22,696 nucleotides of DNA from CAYOXD01 sp964407825 (GTDB lineage: Bacteria > Desulfobacterota > Desulfobacteria > Desulfobacterales > JAFDDL01): NCBI GenBank assembly GCA_964407825.1, contig CAYOXD010000043.1:1-22696 (forward strand). Reading direction: 5' to 3'. The position numbers were made by a program, and so were the translations under genes. Positions 16,242-22,696 of this stretch are shown here, piece after piece (within the stretch, counting starts at the first letter, position 1; every line of letters starts with the position of its first letter). The notes below the pieces were generated by a model. It searched no databases, was not told the origin of the DNA, and saw nothing but the letters and a program-made list of their open reading frames with translations.

Positions 16242-16349
16242 GCGCTTCGGCCCGGCCCCCGGGCCTGTCGGACAGTGGTTTTTCCCCATAGATCGTGGTT
16301 ACACGTAAGCCCCCGGCGGGGTCAAGGAAATAGTTGTATGGATTTCCAC

Positions 16350-16378
16350 TTGAAAAGTCTCCGGTTATCCCTTATATA
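16350..16378 (+). promoter_or_regulatory. Sigma-70 promoter of the SRP RNA gene
   Basis: TTGAAA (16350-16355) and TATATA (16373-16378) are separated by 17 bp. The first bases of the SRP RNA closing stem lie 4 to 7 bp after the -10, which is where transcription should begin. This match between promoter and RNA 5' end supports both calls. Confidence 0.75.
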
Positions 16379-16381
16379 AAT

Positions 16382-16644
16382 GGGCTGGTTGTGCTAGGCG
16401 GGGAGCTGGCGGTACCCTATTCCCGAAATCCGCTACATGCGGGGCTGAATTCCCCCAGAAGGGTTTTCTCCAACAGGCTGGAGACACACACTGACCGGTC
16501 GCCACGCAACAGGCGGTCATGAACCTCGTCAGGTCCGGAAGGAAGCAGCGATAAGTGATTCAGGCTGTGTCGTGGATCGATCCCGGTTATGCTGGTGGTT
16601 TTCCCCTTCAGGTGATTATTCGACTGGGGGTGCACAACCAGTCC
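16382..16644 (+). ncRNA. ffs: Signal recognition particle RNA, long form with Alu domain
   Basis: SRP RNA binds Ffh and targets nascent membrane proteins to FtsY. The apical helix 8 is unmistakable: GGTCCGGAAGGAAGCAGC (16532-16549) with the GGAA tetraloop at 16537-16540, and TGAACC just upstream. About 150 bases of 5' sequence resemble the Bacillus scRNA: GTGCTAGGCGGGGAGC and AATCCGCTACATGCGGGG form the Alu-domain helices. Supporting pairs are CCCG/CGGG (16422-16425 with 16440-16443), GAAGGG/CCCTTC (16458-16463 with 16604-16609), CCAACAG/CTGGTGG with one mismatch (16470-16476 with 16592-16598) and CCACG/CGTGG (16502-16506 with 16571-16575). The two ends close by a perfect CTGGTTGTGC/GCACAACCAG stem (16385-16394 with 16632-16641), extendable to 16382 and 16644. 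The length is about 263 nt, near the Bacillus 271. Ends are from pairing only; I see no clear intrinsic terminator afterwards. Confidence 0.93.
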
Positions 16645-16710
16645 CCTCTCCGGTGTCCGTCCGAAATCAAAAGACATCCGTGACTTTTTAGAATATCGCC
16701 GAGCTGTATC

Positions 16711-16739
16711 CTTGACATCGATTTAATGAGACTTATGTT
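16711..16739 (+). promoter_or_regulatory. Promoter of grpE-dnaK, possibly heat-shock type
   Basis: TTGACA (16712-16717) and TATGTT (16734-16739) are 16 bp apart, an acceptable sigma-70 promoter. Read as a sigma-32 site, CTTGACA and CTTATGT with a 14-bp spacer also fit moderately to CTTGAAA-N12-14-CCCATNT. I found no CIRCE element. About 100 bp of leader would precede grpE. Which sigma factor acts cannot be decided from sequence alone. Confidence 0.5.
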
Positions 16740-16838
16740 GTGATTCGTCGTGGGAAGGGCGCGCGGGGGACGTGCTATTTTGAATGTTATCATGCATGTT
16801 TGAATGTAAAATGTAAGAGGAGATATCAGGGGAAGTTG

Positions 16839-17522
16839 ATGTCAATGAGTGCAAAGGACAAGATTAAGAAATACGAGGAAACCGAGCAGGCAGCCGCTGA
16901 CGAAGTCCTTACACTGAATGAGAATAAGGAAGCCGCGGAAGAAAAGGACAGCGCCGGCGGTCAAGAAGTCGACCAGGAGGAGGACGCGAAGACCCTTCGT
17001 GCCAAGCTGACCCAGGCTGAGGACGAGGCCAGGACCGGCTACGAGAAGTTGCTTCGGGTGGCGGCTGAATTCGACAACTACAAAAAACGATCGATTCGTG
17101 AGTTCGAAGAATTCAGAAAATATGCCAATGAAACCCTGGTCAGGGAGTTGTTGACGGTGGTGGACAACCTCGAGAGGGCCATCGCCTCGGTTGATGAGGC
17201 GGAGGAGCATGATGCCTGCGTGCTGGCGGGGGTCAAGATGACCCACCAGGAACTACTAAAGATACTGGAAAGATACGGTGTCAACCCCGTCCATGCGGTA
17301 GACCAGCCGTTTGATCCCGCCTTTCATCAGGCAGTTTATCAGGAAGAGACGGATGAGAAGCCTGAAAACATCGTGCTTAAAGAGATGCAGCGGGGGTACA
17401 CCCTGAAGGATCGGCTTCTCAGGCCTGCCATGGTGATCGTCTCCAAGGCGGCCGAGGCATGCGGGGAGCCGGAATCGGTGGAAACTGAGCCTGATACTGA
17501 AACAAAGCAAGACAATGCTTAA
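16839..17522 (+). CDS. grpE: DnaK nucleotide exchange factor GrpE
   Basis: GrpE releases ADP from DnaK and acts as a thermosensor. From ATG 16839 the protein has 227 residues. An acidic, charge-rich N-terminal tail (about 1-55) leads into the long dimerising coiled coil, with the family segment AAEFDNYKKRS around residue 75 and FRKYANETLVRELL after it. The C-terminal beta-domain ends in GYTLKDRLLRPAMVIVSKA, followed by a short acidic tail. AGGGGA lies 5 bp before ATG 16839 and AGAGGAG 16 bp before it; ATG 16845 is an alternative start. The open frame to 16740 overlaps the promoter and is discounted. dnaK follows 38 bp after the stop. No hrcA or dnaJ flanks the pair. Confidence 0.95.
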   Translation: MSMSAKDKIKKYEETEQAAADEVLTLNENKEAAEEKDSAGGQEVDQEEDAKTLRAKLTQAEDEARTGYEKLLRVAAEFDNYKKRSIREFEEFRKYANETLVRELLTVVDNLERAIASVDEAEEHDACVLAGVKMTHQELLKILERYGVNPVHAVDQPFDPAFHQAVYQEETDEKPENIVLKEMQRGYTLKDRLLRPAMVIVSKAAEACGEPESVETEPDTETKQDNA

Positions 17523-17560
17523 TTGAATGATAGCGAAGGCTTCTAAGCAAGGAGGAAAAC

Positions 17561-19477
17561 ATGGGCAAGATAATTGGTATCGATCTGGGTACCACTAATT
17601 CCTGCGTTGCAATCATGGAGGGGGGAGACCCTGCGGTAATCACCAACGCGGAGGGCGGCCGCACCACGCCGTCCATTGTCGCCATTTCGAACAGCGGTGA
17701 ACGACTCGTCGGACAGATCGCCAAGCGCCAGGCCATCACCAATCCTGAGAACACAGTCTTTGGCGTCAAGCGTCTCATCGGGCGCAAGTTCGGATCACCG
17801 GAGGTGCAACGGGATGTCAAGGTCCTGCCTTATAAGATCGAGGAGGCCTCAAACGGTGATATCCGGATCAATATTCAGGGGAAACAGCACAGCCCAGCCG
17901 AAATTTCCTCTTTTATCCTGGCCAACCTCAAAACCACCGCCGAACAGTACCTGGGCGAAACCATCACCGATGCGGTCATTACGGTTCCGGCCTATTTCAA
18001 CGACAGCCAGCGTCAGGCCACCAAGGATGCTGGAAAGATCGCCGGTCTCAATGTGCTTCGCATCATCAACGAACCGACGGCGGCCTCCCTGGCCTATGGG
18101 CTCGATAAGAAAAAGGAGGAGAAGATCGCCGTATTCGACCTCGGCGGCGGAACCTTCGATGTCTCCATCCTCGAGATCGGCGAGGGCGTTTTCGAGGTCA
18201 AATCCACCAATGGCGACACTCACTTGGGGGGTGAGGATTTTGACTTGCGGTTGATCGACTATCTCGCCGATGAATTCAAAAAGGATCAGGGAATCGATCT
18301 GCGCTCGGACAAGATGGCGCTGCAGCGATTGAAGGAGGCAGCGGAGAAGGCCAAGATGGAGCTTTCCTCATCCATGGAGACCGATGTGAACCTGCCCTTC
18401 ATCACCGCCGACTCCAGCGGACCGAAGCATTTGAACATCAAGATTTCCCGTGCCAAGCTGGAGAGTCTGGTGGCGGATCTTCTCAATAACCTGGAGGCGC
18501 CCTGCCGGATGGCCCTGAAGGATGCGGGCCTCTCCGCCGGTGACATTGACGAGGTCATTCTCGTGGGTGGCATGACCCGCATGCCGGCGGTTCAGGAGCG
18601 GGTGCGAAAGCTTTTCGGCAAGGAACCCCATCGCGGTGTCAATCCGGACGAGGTGGTGGCGGTGGGCGCCTGTATCCAGGCCGGCGTGCTCAAGGGGGAT
18701 GTGAAGGACGTCCTGCTCTTGGATGTGACGCCCCTTTCCCTCGGCATTGAAACCCTGGGAGGGGTTTTCACCAAGCTGATTGACAAGAATACCACCATTC
18801 CGACCAAGAAGAGCCAGACCTTCTCCACAGCCGCGGACAACCAGCCCGCGGTTTCCATCCATGTGCTGCAGGGAGAGCGGGAGATGGCCGCCAACAACAA
18901 AACCCTGGGAAGGTTCGAACTGGTGGGGATTCCGCCGGCCCCCCGGGGAATTCCCCAAATCGAAGTTACTTTCGATATCGACGCCAATGGTATCGTCAAC
19001 GTGGCGGCCAAGGATATGGCCACCGGCAAGGAGCAGTCCATCAAGATTACCGCCTCCAGCGGGCTTTCCGAGGAGGAGATCAATAACCTGGTGAAGGACG
19101 CGGAACTCCATGCGGATGAGGACAAGAAAAGAAGGGATCTGGTGGAGGCGAGAAATACGGCCGACAGCCTTATCTATACCACTGAAAAGTCCATCAAAGA
19201 CTTGGGCGATAAGGTGGATGCCGATACCAAGACCAAAATCGAGGCTGCTGTCAATGACCTGAAAAAGGCCATGGAGAGTGAGGATGTGGAGGCCATCCGG
19301 CAGAAGAGCGAAGAGTTGACCCAGGCCTCTCACAAGCTGGCGGAGGCCATGTACCAAGAAGCCGCCAAAGCCGGCAATCAGGCGGCTGGCGCCGAGGCTG
19401 GTTCCGGGGCCAGCGACGCCCAGGACGAGGACGTGGTGGATGCCGATTTTGAGGAAGTAAAAGAGGATAAAAAATAA
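17561..19477 (+). CDS. dnaK: Molecular chaperone DnaK (Hsp70)
   Basis: DnaK binds exposed hydrophobic peptide segments under ATP control, with DnaJ and GrpE as partners. The 638-residue product is full length. The N-terminal ATPase opens with IGIDLGTTNSCVAIMEG, has FDLGGGTFDVSILEIG and VGGMTRMPAV, and is joined by the linker DVLLLDVTPLSLGIETLGG (about residue 383 onward) to the substrate-binding domain and helical lid. The C-terminus DADFEEVKEDKK carries the conserved acidic end. A strong AAGGAGG lies 6 bp before the ATG. It is co-transcribed with grpE and ends at a clear hairpin terminator. Confidence 0.98.
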   Translation: MGKIIGIDLGTTNSCVAIMEGGDPAVITNAEGGRTTPSIVAISNSGERLVGQIAKRQAITNPENTVFGVKRLIGRKFGSPEVQRDVKVLPYKIEEASNGDIRINIQGKQHSPAEISSFILANLKTTAEQYLGETITDAVITVPAYFNDSQRQATKDAGKIAGLNVLRIINEPTAASLAYGLDKKKEEKIAVFDLGGGTFDVSILEIGEGVFEVKSTNGDTHLGGEDFDLRLIDYLADEFKKDQGIDLRSDKMALQRLKEAAEKAKMELSSSMETDVNLPFITADSSGPKHLNIKISRAKLESLVADLLNNLEAPCRMALKDAGLSAGDIDEVILVGGMTRMPAVQERVRKLFGKEPHRGVNPDEVVAVGACIQAGVLKGDVKDVLLLDVTPLSLGIETLGGVFTKLIDKNTTIPTKKSQTFSTAADNQPAVSIHVLQGEREMAANNKTLGRFELVGIPPAPRGIPQIEVTFDIDANGIVNVAAKDMATGKEQSIKITASSGLSEEEINNLVKDAELHADEDKKRRDLVEARNTADSLIYTTEKSIKDLGDKVDADTKTKIEAAVNDLKKAMESEDVEAIRQKSEELTQASHKLAEAMYQEAAKAGNQAAGAEAGSGASDAQDEDVVDADFEEVKEDKK

Positions 19478-19501
19478 CGTCTTCACCTGGTGTGAGACGA
19501 T

Positions 19502-19542
19502 AAAGCCCGCTGCCCCTCTTTTCAGGGGCCGCGGGCTTTTTG
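19502..19542 (+). terminator. Rho-independent terminator of grpE-dnaK
   Basis: AAAGCCCGC-T-GCCCCT and AGGGGC-C-GCGGGCTTT form a long GC-rich stem with one internal mismatch and a short loop, followed by TTTTTGTTTT. It lies between the dnaK stop and the convergent modF-like gene. The A residues at its left side give a shorter T-run on the other strand, so it may also end the opposing transcript. Confidence 0.92.
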
Positions 19543-19545
19543 TTT

Positions 19546-21114
19546 TCAGCGTTTTTTCGGACCGCACGAAACCATTTTGCCCTGTGCGAGTTTCAGCACG
19601 TGGGATATCGAATCGGGCAGTTCCTCCCATTGATGCGTGACATAAATGAGGCTCACCGGTGTCTGGCGGCAGAGCCTGTCCAGCAGGGATCTGATCCTGT
19701 GCCGGTGGGCCGTATCCAGGCCTTGGCAGGGTTCGTCCAGCACCAGCAAGGTCGGCTGCTTCACCAATGCCCGGGCTAGGAGGGTTAATCGCTGCTCTCC
19801 GGCGGAAACGGATCGGAATGTCCGGTTGGCCAGATGCCCGATGGCAAGGGATTGCATCCATTGACGGGCCAGGGCGCTTCGGTCCCCCGAACAGTCTGTG
19901 TAGAGGCCGATGGTGTCGAAAAAACCGGAGCACACCACCTGGTAACAGGGGATATTCCGATAGTAATACAGCTGGAGTTCCGGGGACACCCAGCCGATCC
20001 GTTTCTTGATGTCCCAGATGCTTTCACCGCTACCCCGCCTTCTGCCAAAGAGCGACATGTCGTTGGCATATCCCTGGGGGTTGTCCGCCAGGATCAGGCT
20101 CAGAAGGGTCGTTTTCCCGGCGCCGTTCGGTCCCAGAACGGCCCAATGCTCATTCCGACGCATACACCACGTAATCTCATGCAGCACGGTGACATCCCCG
20201 TACCGCACCCCCACCCCGTTCATTTCGATGAGTGCCACAGATGAGGCCAACCGGGAATGGCGCATGGCTGGAAATGGCTGCTCCCGTTCTGTGGGCGGAA
20301 AGGATTGCGTGCCCGAATCCCCCATGCCGAAAAGGCACGGCAGCAGGGCCTCCTTCGGTCCCTGGGCGGTCACCTTCTGGCCGGCCACGCACAGCAGATG
20401 GCTGATGCCTTCCGGGATGTCCTGGCTCCGGGCGACGATGAGCATCACCTGGGTGGCGCCGTCCGCGATCAGAAGCTCGATGGTGTGGCGTAAACGAGCC
20501 TGGGAGTCGGTATCCAGCCCCCGGAACGGATCATCGAGGATCAGCAATTGGGGCTGCTGCATGAGGGCTCTGGCAATCAGCACCTTCCGAGCCTCTCCGT
20601 GGGACAGATGGAGAAGCTTTCGATCCAGCAGGGGTTCGATGCCAAGCAGGGCGACCGCCTTTTCCCTCTTTTTACGGTATGCGGGTTCATCGGAAACCGT
20701 GGCGGCCGTCTCGAAGGGCAGGCGGTTCTCGATGCTCTTTCCGGTCAGCACGTCGGCGACCGTCGGCGCCCCCTGTCCTTCAAAACTCTGCCAGCGGGCC
20801 TGATGGTAGCCTCCTTGGCCCTGCAGCAGGCGCAGAAGGGATTCCTGGGAAATGCGGATGATCTCTCCGGGCTCCAGATGGGTTCGGCCTTCATGGCCCC
20901 TGTCGAAATAATACGTGATACGTCCCGCCAGGAGGGGCTTATTTCGTTGAAGGGCATCGGCCAGAAGAGACTTCCCGGCTCCGTTGGGTCCCATCACCGC
21001 CCAGTGTTCACCCGTATGGAGGGCCCAGTTTGTATGCGCGAACAGCGGTTTGCCAGCCAGCTGGAGGGTGATGTCGTTCAGGACGATAAAGGGGCGGCGG
21101 GGGGTCGATAACAT
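19546..21114 (-). CDS. ModF/PhrA-like protein with two fused ABC ATPase domains
   Basis: A 522-residue soluble protein with two ABC ATPase domains and no membrane segment, like E. coli ModF (PhrA), whose role in molybdate biology is not well defined. Domain 1 has Walker A GPNGAGKS (42-49), signature LSHGE and Walker B LLILDDP, with Asp where the catalytic Glu usually sits, and IVARSQ where the switch histidine should be. Domain 2 has GPNGAGKT, VSAGEQ, LLVLDEP and YVTHQW, so its own motifs are complete. The composite sites are thus unequal. It begins 8 bp after the stop of the sulfite-oxidase-family gene, with little Shine-Dalgarno, so it is probably translationally coupled. The ModF assignment rests on layout plus the molybdoenzyme neighbour; another cytosolic ABC protein is possible. 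Confidence 0.72.
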   Translation of the reverse strand: MLSTPRRPFIVLNDITLQLAGKPLFAHTNWALHTGEHWAVMGPNGAGKSLLADALQRNKPLLAGRITYYFDRGHEGRTHLEPGEIIRISQESLLRLLQGQGGYHQARWQSFEGQGAPTVADVLTGKSIENRLPFETAATVSDEPAYRKKREKAVALLGIEPLLDRKLLHLSHGEARKVLIARALMQQPQLLILDDPFRGLDTDSQARLRHTIELLIADGATQVMLIVARSQDIPEGISHLLCVAGQKVTAQGPKEALLPCLFGMGDSGTQSFPPTEREQPFPAMRHSRLASSVALIEMNGVGVRYGDVTVLHEITWCMRRNEHWAVLGPNGAGKTTLLSLILADNPQGYANDMSLFGRRRGSGESIWDIKKRIGWVSPELQLYYYRNIPCYQVVCSGFFDTIGLYTDCSGDRSALARQWMQSLAIGHLANRTFRSVSAGEQRLTLLARALVKQPTLLVLDEPCQGLDTAHRHRIRSLLDRLCRQTPVSLIYVTHQWEELPDSISHVLKLAQGKMVSCGPKKR

Positions 21115-21122
21115 GCGGCTGC

Positions 21123-22163
21123 CTATAGAATATCCACGGCAACCGCGTGTTCCCGAACGCCGTTGTTACCATAACCGAGGACGTTCCAGCTGCCCGCTTC
21201 CGGCTGGATGTTCCCGTCGCTGTCCGTGGCGCGGGCCATTATCCGGTGGGGTCCCGGTTCGGAGGCCTGCCATGGATACTCCCATCGACGCCAGGCATAG
21301 CGCTGGTGCGGTCCGATGAACCGGGCCCCGTGCCAGGTGTTGCCGTCATCCACACTGACCTCGACGGCGGCGATATCGGCTTCACCGGCATAGGCCGCGC
21401 CATGGATCGAGACAAGACCTCTGGGCAGACGCGCATTGGATTCAGGGGAGGTGATGATGGCCTTCAGGGGAATGCGGGTGACCCCTTCTCCCAAGGCCGG
21501 ATCTTCGCCCTTTTGGAATACGCGATACACCTTGTCCATGTAAAAGCCGGCGAATGGCCGGTCCAGAAGGGTGATTTCGCTCAGCCACTTGACACAATTG
21601 GCACCGGTCCAGCCCAGGGCCAAGGCCCGCAGGGGGTAGCCGTGGGCAAGGGGAAGCGATTCCCCGTTCATTTCATAGGCCAGAATGGTTGAATCCATGG
21701 CCTTGGCCAGGGGAATACTCCGGATGAAATGAATGCCGGCCGAGCCCAGGGGCTGATCCAAGCCTGTAAAGCTGACATGCTCCGCGCCGACACTCACCCC
21801 CGCCCTTTCCAGCACCTGCGAAAGGCGCACCCCTCCCCAGACCGCATTGCCCACGCCGCCGATGGTCCAGGGGTTCCCGGAGGCCTTTTCGGTGAGCAGG
21901 GAGCGGCTGTTGCCTGAGCATTCCAAGGTGTTTGCCAACTCGATCTTGGGCATGGCGAGGATATCGGTAAATTGCAGGTCCATGGGTCTTTCAACCAGCC
22001 CGCCGATGGACAGGCGCCAGCTTTCAAGGTCCACGGTCTCGGGGATCTGTCCCTGGTTGCGTTTGAAAAAGACGGCGTTGCCGGTGATCCAGGATTGCAG
22101 ATGAGCCGCCGGCGTTTCCGCATTCAGCGGCCGTTCACTCAGGATGCGCATCTTGCTATTCAT
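21123..22163 (-). CDS. Sulfite-oxidase-family molybdopterin oxidoreductase
   Basis: A molybdenum enzyme of the sulfite oxidase family, 346 residues. The cofactor domain (about 25-200) carries the expected molybdenum-ligand cysteine in TLECSGNSR (C82), then GGVGNAVWGGVRLSQVL, LPLAHGYPLRALALGW and GANCVKWLSEI. The C-terminal half (about 225-346) is the dimerisation beta-domain with VEVSVDDGNTWHGA and YAWRRWEYPW. There is no Tat or Sec signal and no haem or b5 domain, so it should be cytoplasmic or held by a partner, unlike the usual periplasmic enzymes. The Shine-Dalgarno GGAAGGAGG is excellent and fixes the start. A ModF-like ATPase follows 8 bp downstream. The substrate (sulfite, sulfoxide or other) cannot be told. 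Confidence 0.85.
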   Translation of the reverse strand: MNSKMRILSERPLNAETPAAHLQSWITGNAVFFKRNQGQIPETVDLESWRLSIGGLVERPMDLQFTDILAMPKIELANTLECSGNSRSLLTEKASGNPWTIGGVGNAVWGGVRLSQVLERAGVSVGAEHVSFTGLDQPLGSAGIHFIRSIPLAKAMDSTILAYEMNGESLPLAHGYPLRALALGWTGANCVKWLSEITLLDRPFAGFYMDKVYRVFQKGEDPALGEGVTRIPLKAIITSPESNARLPRGLVSIHGAAYAGEADIAAVEVSVDDGNTWHGARFIGPHQRYAWRRWEYPWQASEPGPHRIMARATDSDGNIQPEAGSWNVLGYGNNGVREHAVAVDIL

Positions 22164-22531
22164 GCTTCGGCCTCCTTCCGAGTGTTGGTTGGTGCGGATT
22201 AGGAAAGAAGAATGTCTTAGAGGTGAACCTGCGCAATTGCGTAGTCGGAGTCGCCGGTCACCTCGATCATGGACAGTGCCCTTTGTTTCATACTTACCCA
22301 GGCAGGGGACCCTCGTCCTTTGGAAGCGTACCGCTTTTGGTTCCGGATTTCAACGTCTCGCGGAGCGGCCTGAATGGAAATTTAATTAATGTCAATAGGT
22401 TACATATATGTCGTCGGATAGGCAGCGCATCATCGAAGCAGCCCACCCTATCGGAGAGGGCTCGTCGCATCTGCGTATTGTCCTGGGTCCGAAGTCGATT
22501 GAGCCGGTGCTCATCGGCACCGTGCACCGGG
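22164..22531. other. Intergenic region without a supported gene
   Basis: No reading frame here has a credible start site or recognisable product. The right part (about 22378-22415) is an AT-rich island with a perfect 10-bp palindrome ACATATATGT (22402-22411) and, on the minus strand, a TTGACA-like element without a good -10. A hairpin CGGTGC-TCATCG-GCACCG (22505-22522) lies just after the caspase-like gene's stop but has no T-run. The region probably holds the promoter of the molybdoenzyme gene. Confidence 0.45.
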
Positions 22532-22696
22532 TCAATGCACCACCGCGACCGGGAAGGAGCTGCCGTGGAGGTTTACCTGGGGCACCTGCTCGTAGCCCCA
22601 CTTCTTATACGTCATATCCGGTACGTATGCCTGGATGAAATTGGCGATCTCACCGGTCGAGGTGATACCGTCCCTGTTGCCGTCCTTTGAATCCGC
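22532..22696 (-). CDS. C-terminal end of caspase-like (C14) protein, truncated by window edge
   Basis: The minus-strand frame is open from the window edge for 54 codons to TGA at 22534-22532; the N-terminal part lies outside. The translation contains an EF-hand-like loop DGNRDGITSTGE (D1, N3, D5, G6, E12), then IANFIQAYVPDMTYKKWGY and EQVPQVNLHGSSFPVAVV. This arrangement (acidic DxNxDG loop, a helix with a YV, then QxPQ) is typical of the end of bacterial caspase-like peptidase domains, in which the catalytic His and Cys lie upstream. I recognise the pattern from memory and cannot see the catalytic residues, so the call is tentative. Confidence 0.5.
   Translation of the reverse strand, partial: ADSKDGNRDGITSTGEIANFIQAYVPDMTYKKWGYEQVPQVNLHGSSFPVAVVH

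Noticed and set aside
16645..16700. Terminator for the SRP RNA at the TTTTT around 16685-16689
   Set aside because: No convincing GC-rich stem precedes the T-run, so I do not annotate a terminator.
16645..16838. CIRCE operator before grpE
   Set aside because: The TTAGCACTC-N9-GAGTGCTAA pattern is absent on both strands.
18368..19933. Long open frame (521 codons) on the minus strand opposite dnaK
   Set aside because: It is antisense to clearly conserved DnaK, runs into the terminator and modF-like gene, and its product is low-complexity without any motif. It is a codon-bias shadow.
22504..22528. Hairpin CCGGTGC/GCACCG after the caspase-like stop as terminator
   Set aside because: The stem is real but no T-run follows on the minus strand, so it does not meet the intrinsic terminator pattern.
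22223..22690. 155-codon plus-strand frame at the right end
   Set aside because: No Shine-Dalgarno, no family features, and its second half is antisense to the caspase-like C-terminus.

Overview
The window looks like a piece of a Gram-negative, anaerobic bacterial chromosome with fairly high GC, most probably Desulfobacterota (the old Deltaproteobacteria). The evidence is an oxygen-sensitive class III ribonucleotide reductase, a proC-yggT-divIVA neighbourhood, two PilT ATPases, and a coaX-folP-ftsH-tilS cluster next to grpE-dnaK. The assignment is inferred from gene content and order, not from a search. Almost all of it is single-copy core chromosome. I see no insertion sequence, prophage, CRISPR array or tRNA.

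Layout. From 158 to 3065 (minus) lies nrdD-nrdG, whose upstream region carries two NrdR-type boxes placed around a sigma-70-like promoter. From 3296 to 4258 (minus) is a ChaN-like lipoprotein, divergent from a small two-helix membrane protein (4386-4634, plus). From 4672 to 6742 (minus) proC, ccdA and a periplasmic thioredoxin form a tight run. From 7041 to 7863 (plus) are yggT and a DivIVA-domain protein. From 8050 to 11004 (plus) are pilT, a second PilT-family ATPase, and a zinc-ribbon protein with a receiver-like domain that has lost its phospho-acceptor aspartate. From 11011 to 16241 (minus) the order of transcription is tilS, ftsH, folP, coaX.

Between tilS and grpE sits the signal recognition particle RNA gene (about 16382-16644, plus). 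It is the long form with an Alu domain, like the Bacillus scRNA, not the short 4.5S form of E. coli. Its two ends close by a perfect 10-bp stem and a good promoter lies just upstream. Then come grpE and dnaK (16839-19477) and a strong hairpin terminator. From 19546 to 22163 (minus) a cytoplasmic sulfite-oxidase-family molybdoenzyme is followed by a ModF-like tandem ABC ATPase. The right edge holds the C-terminal 54 codons of a caspase-like (C14) protein.

The genes cover anaerobic dNTP supply, envelope thiol chemistry, surface motility, folate and CoA synthesis, tRNA decoding, protein targeting, and chaperone and protease quality control. I did not find a clearly new defence or mobile system. 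The points most worth following are the long SRP RNA, the degenerate receiver protein in the pilT cluster, and the molybdoenzyme paired with an asymmetric ABC ATPase.
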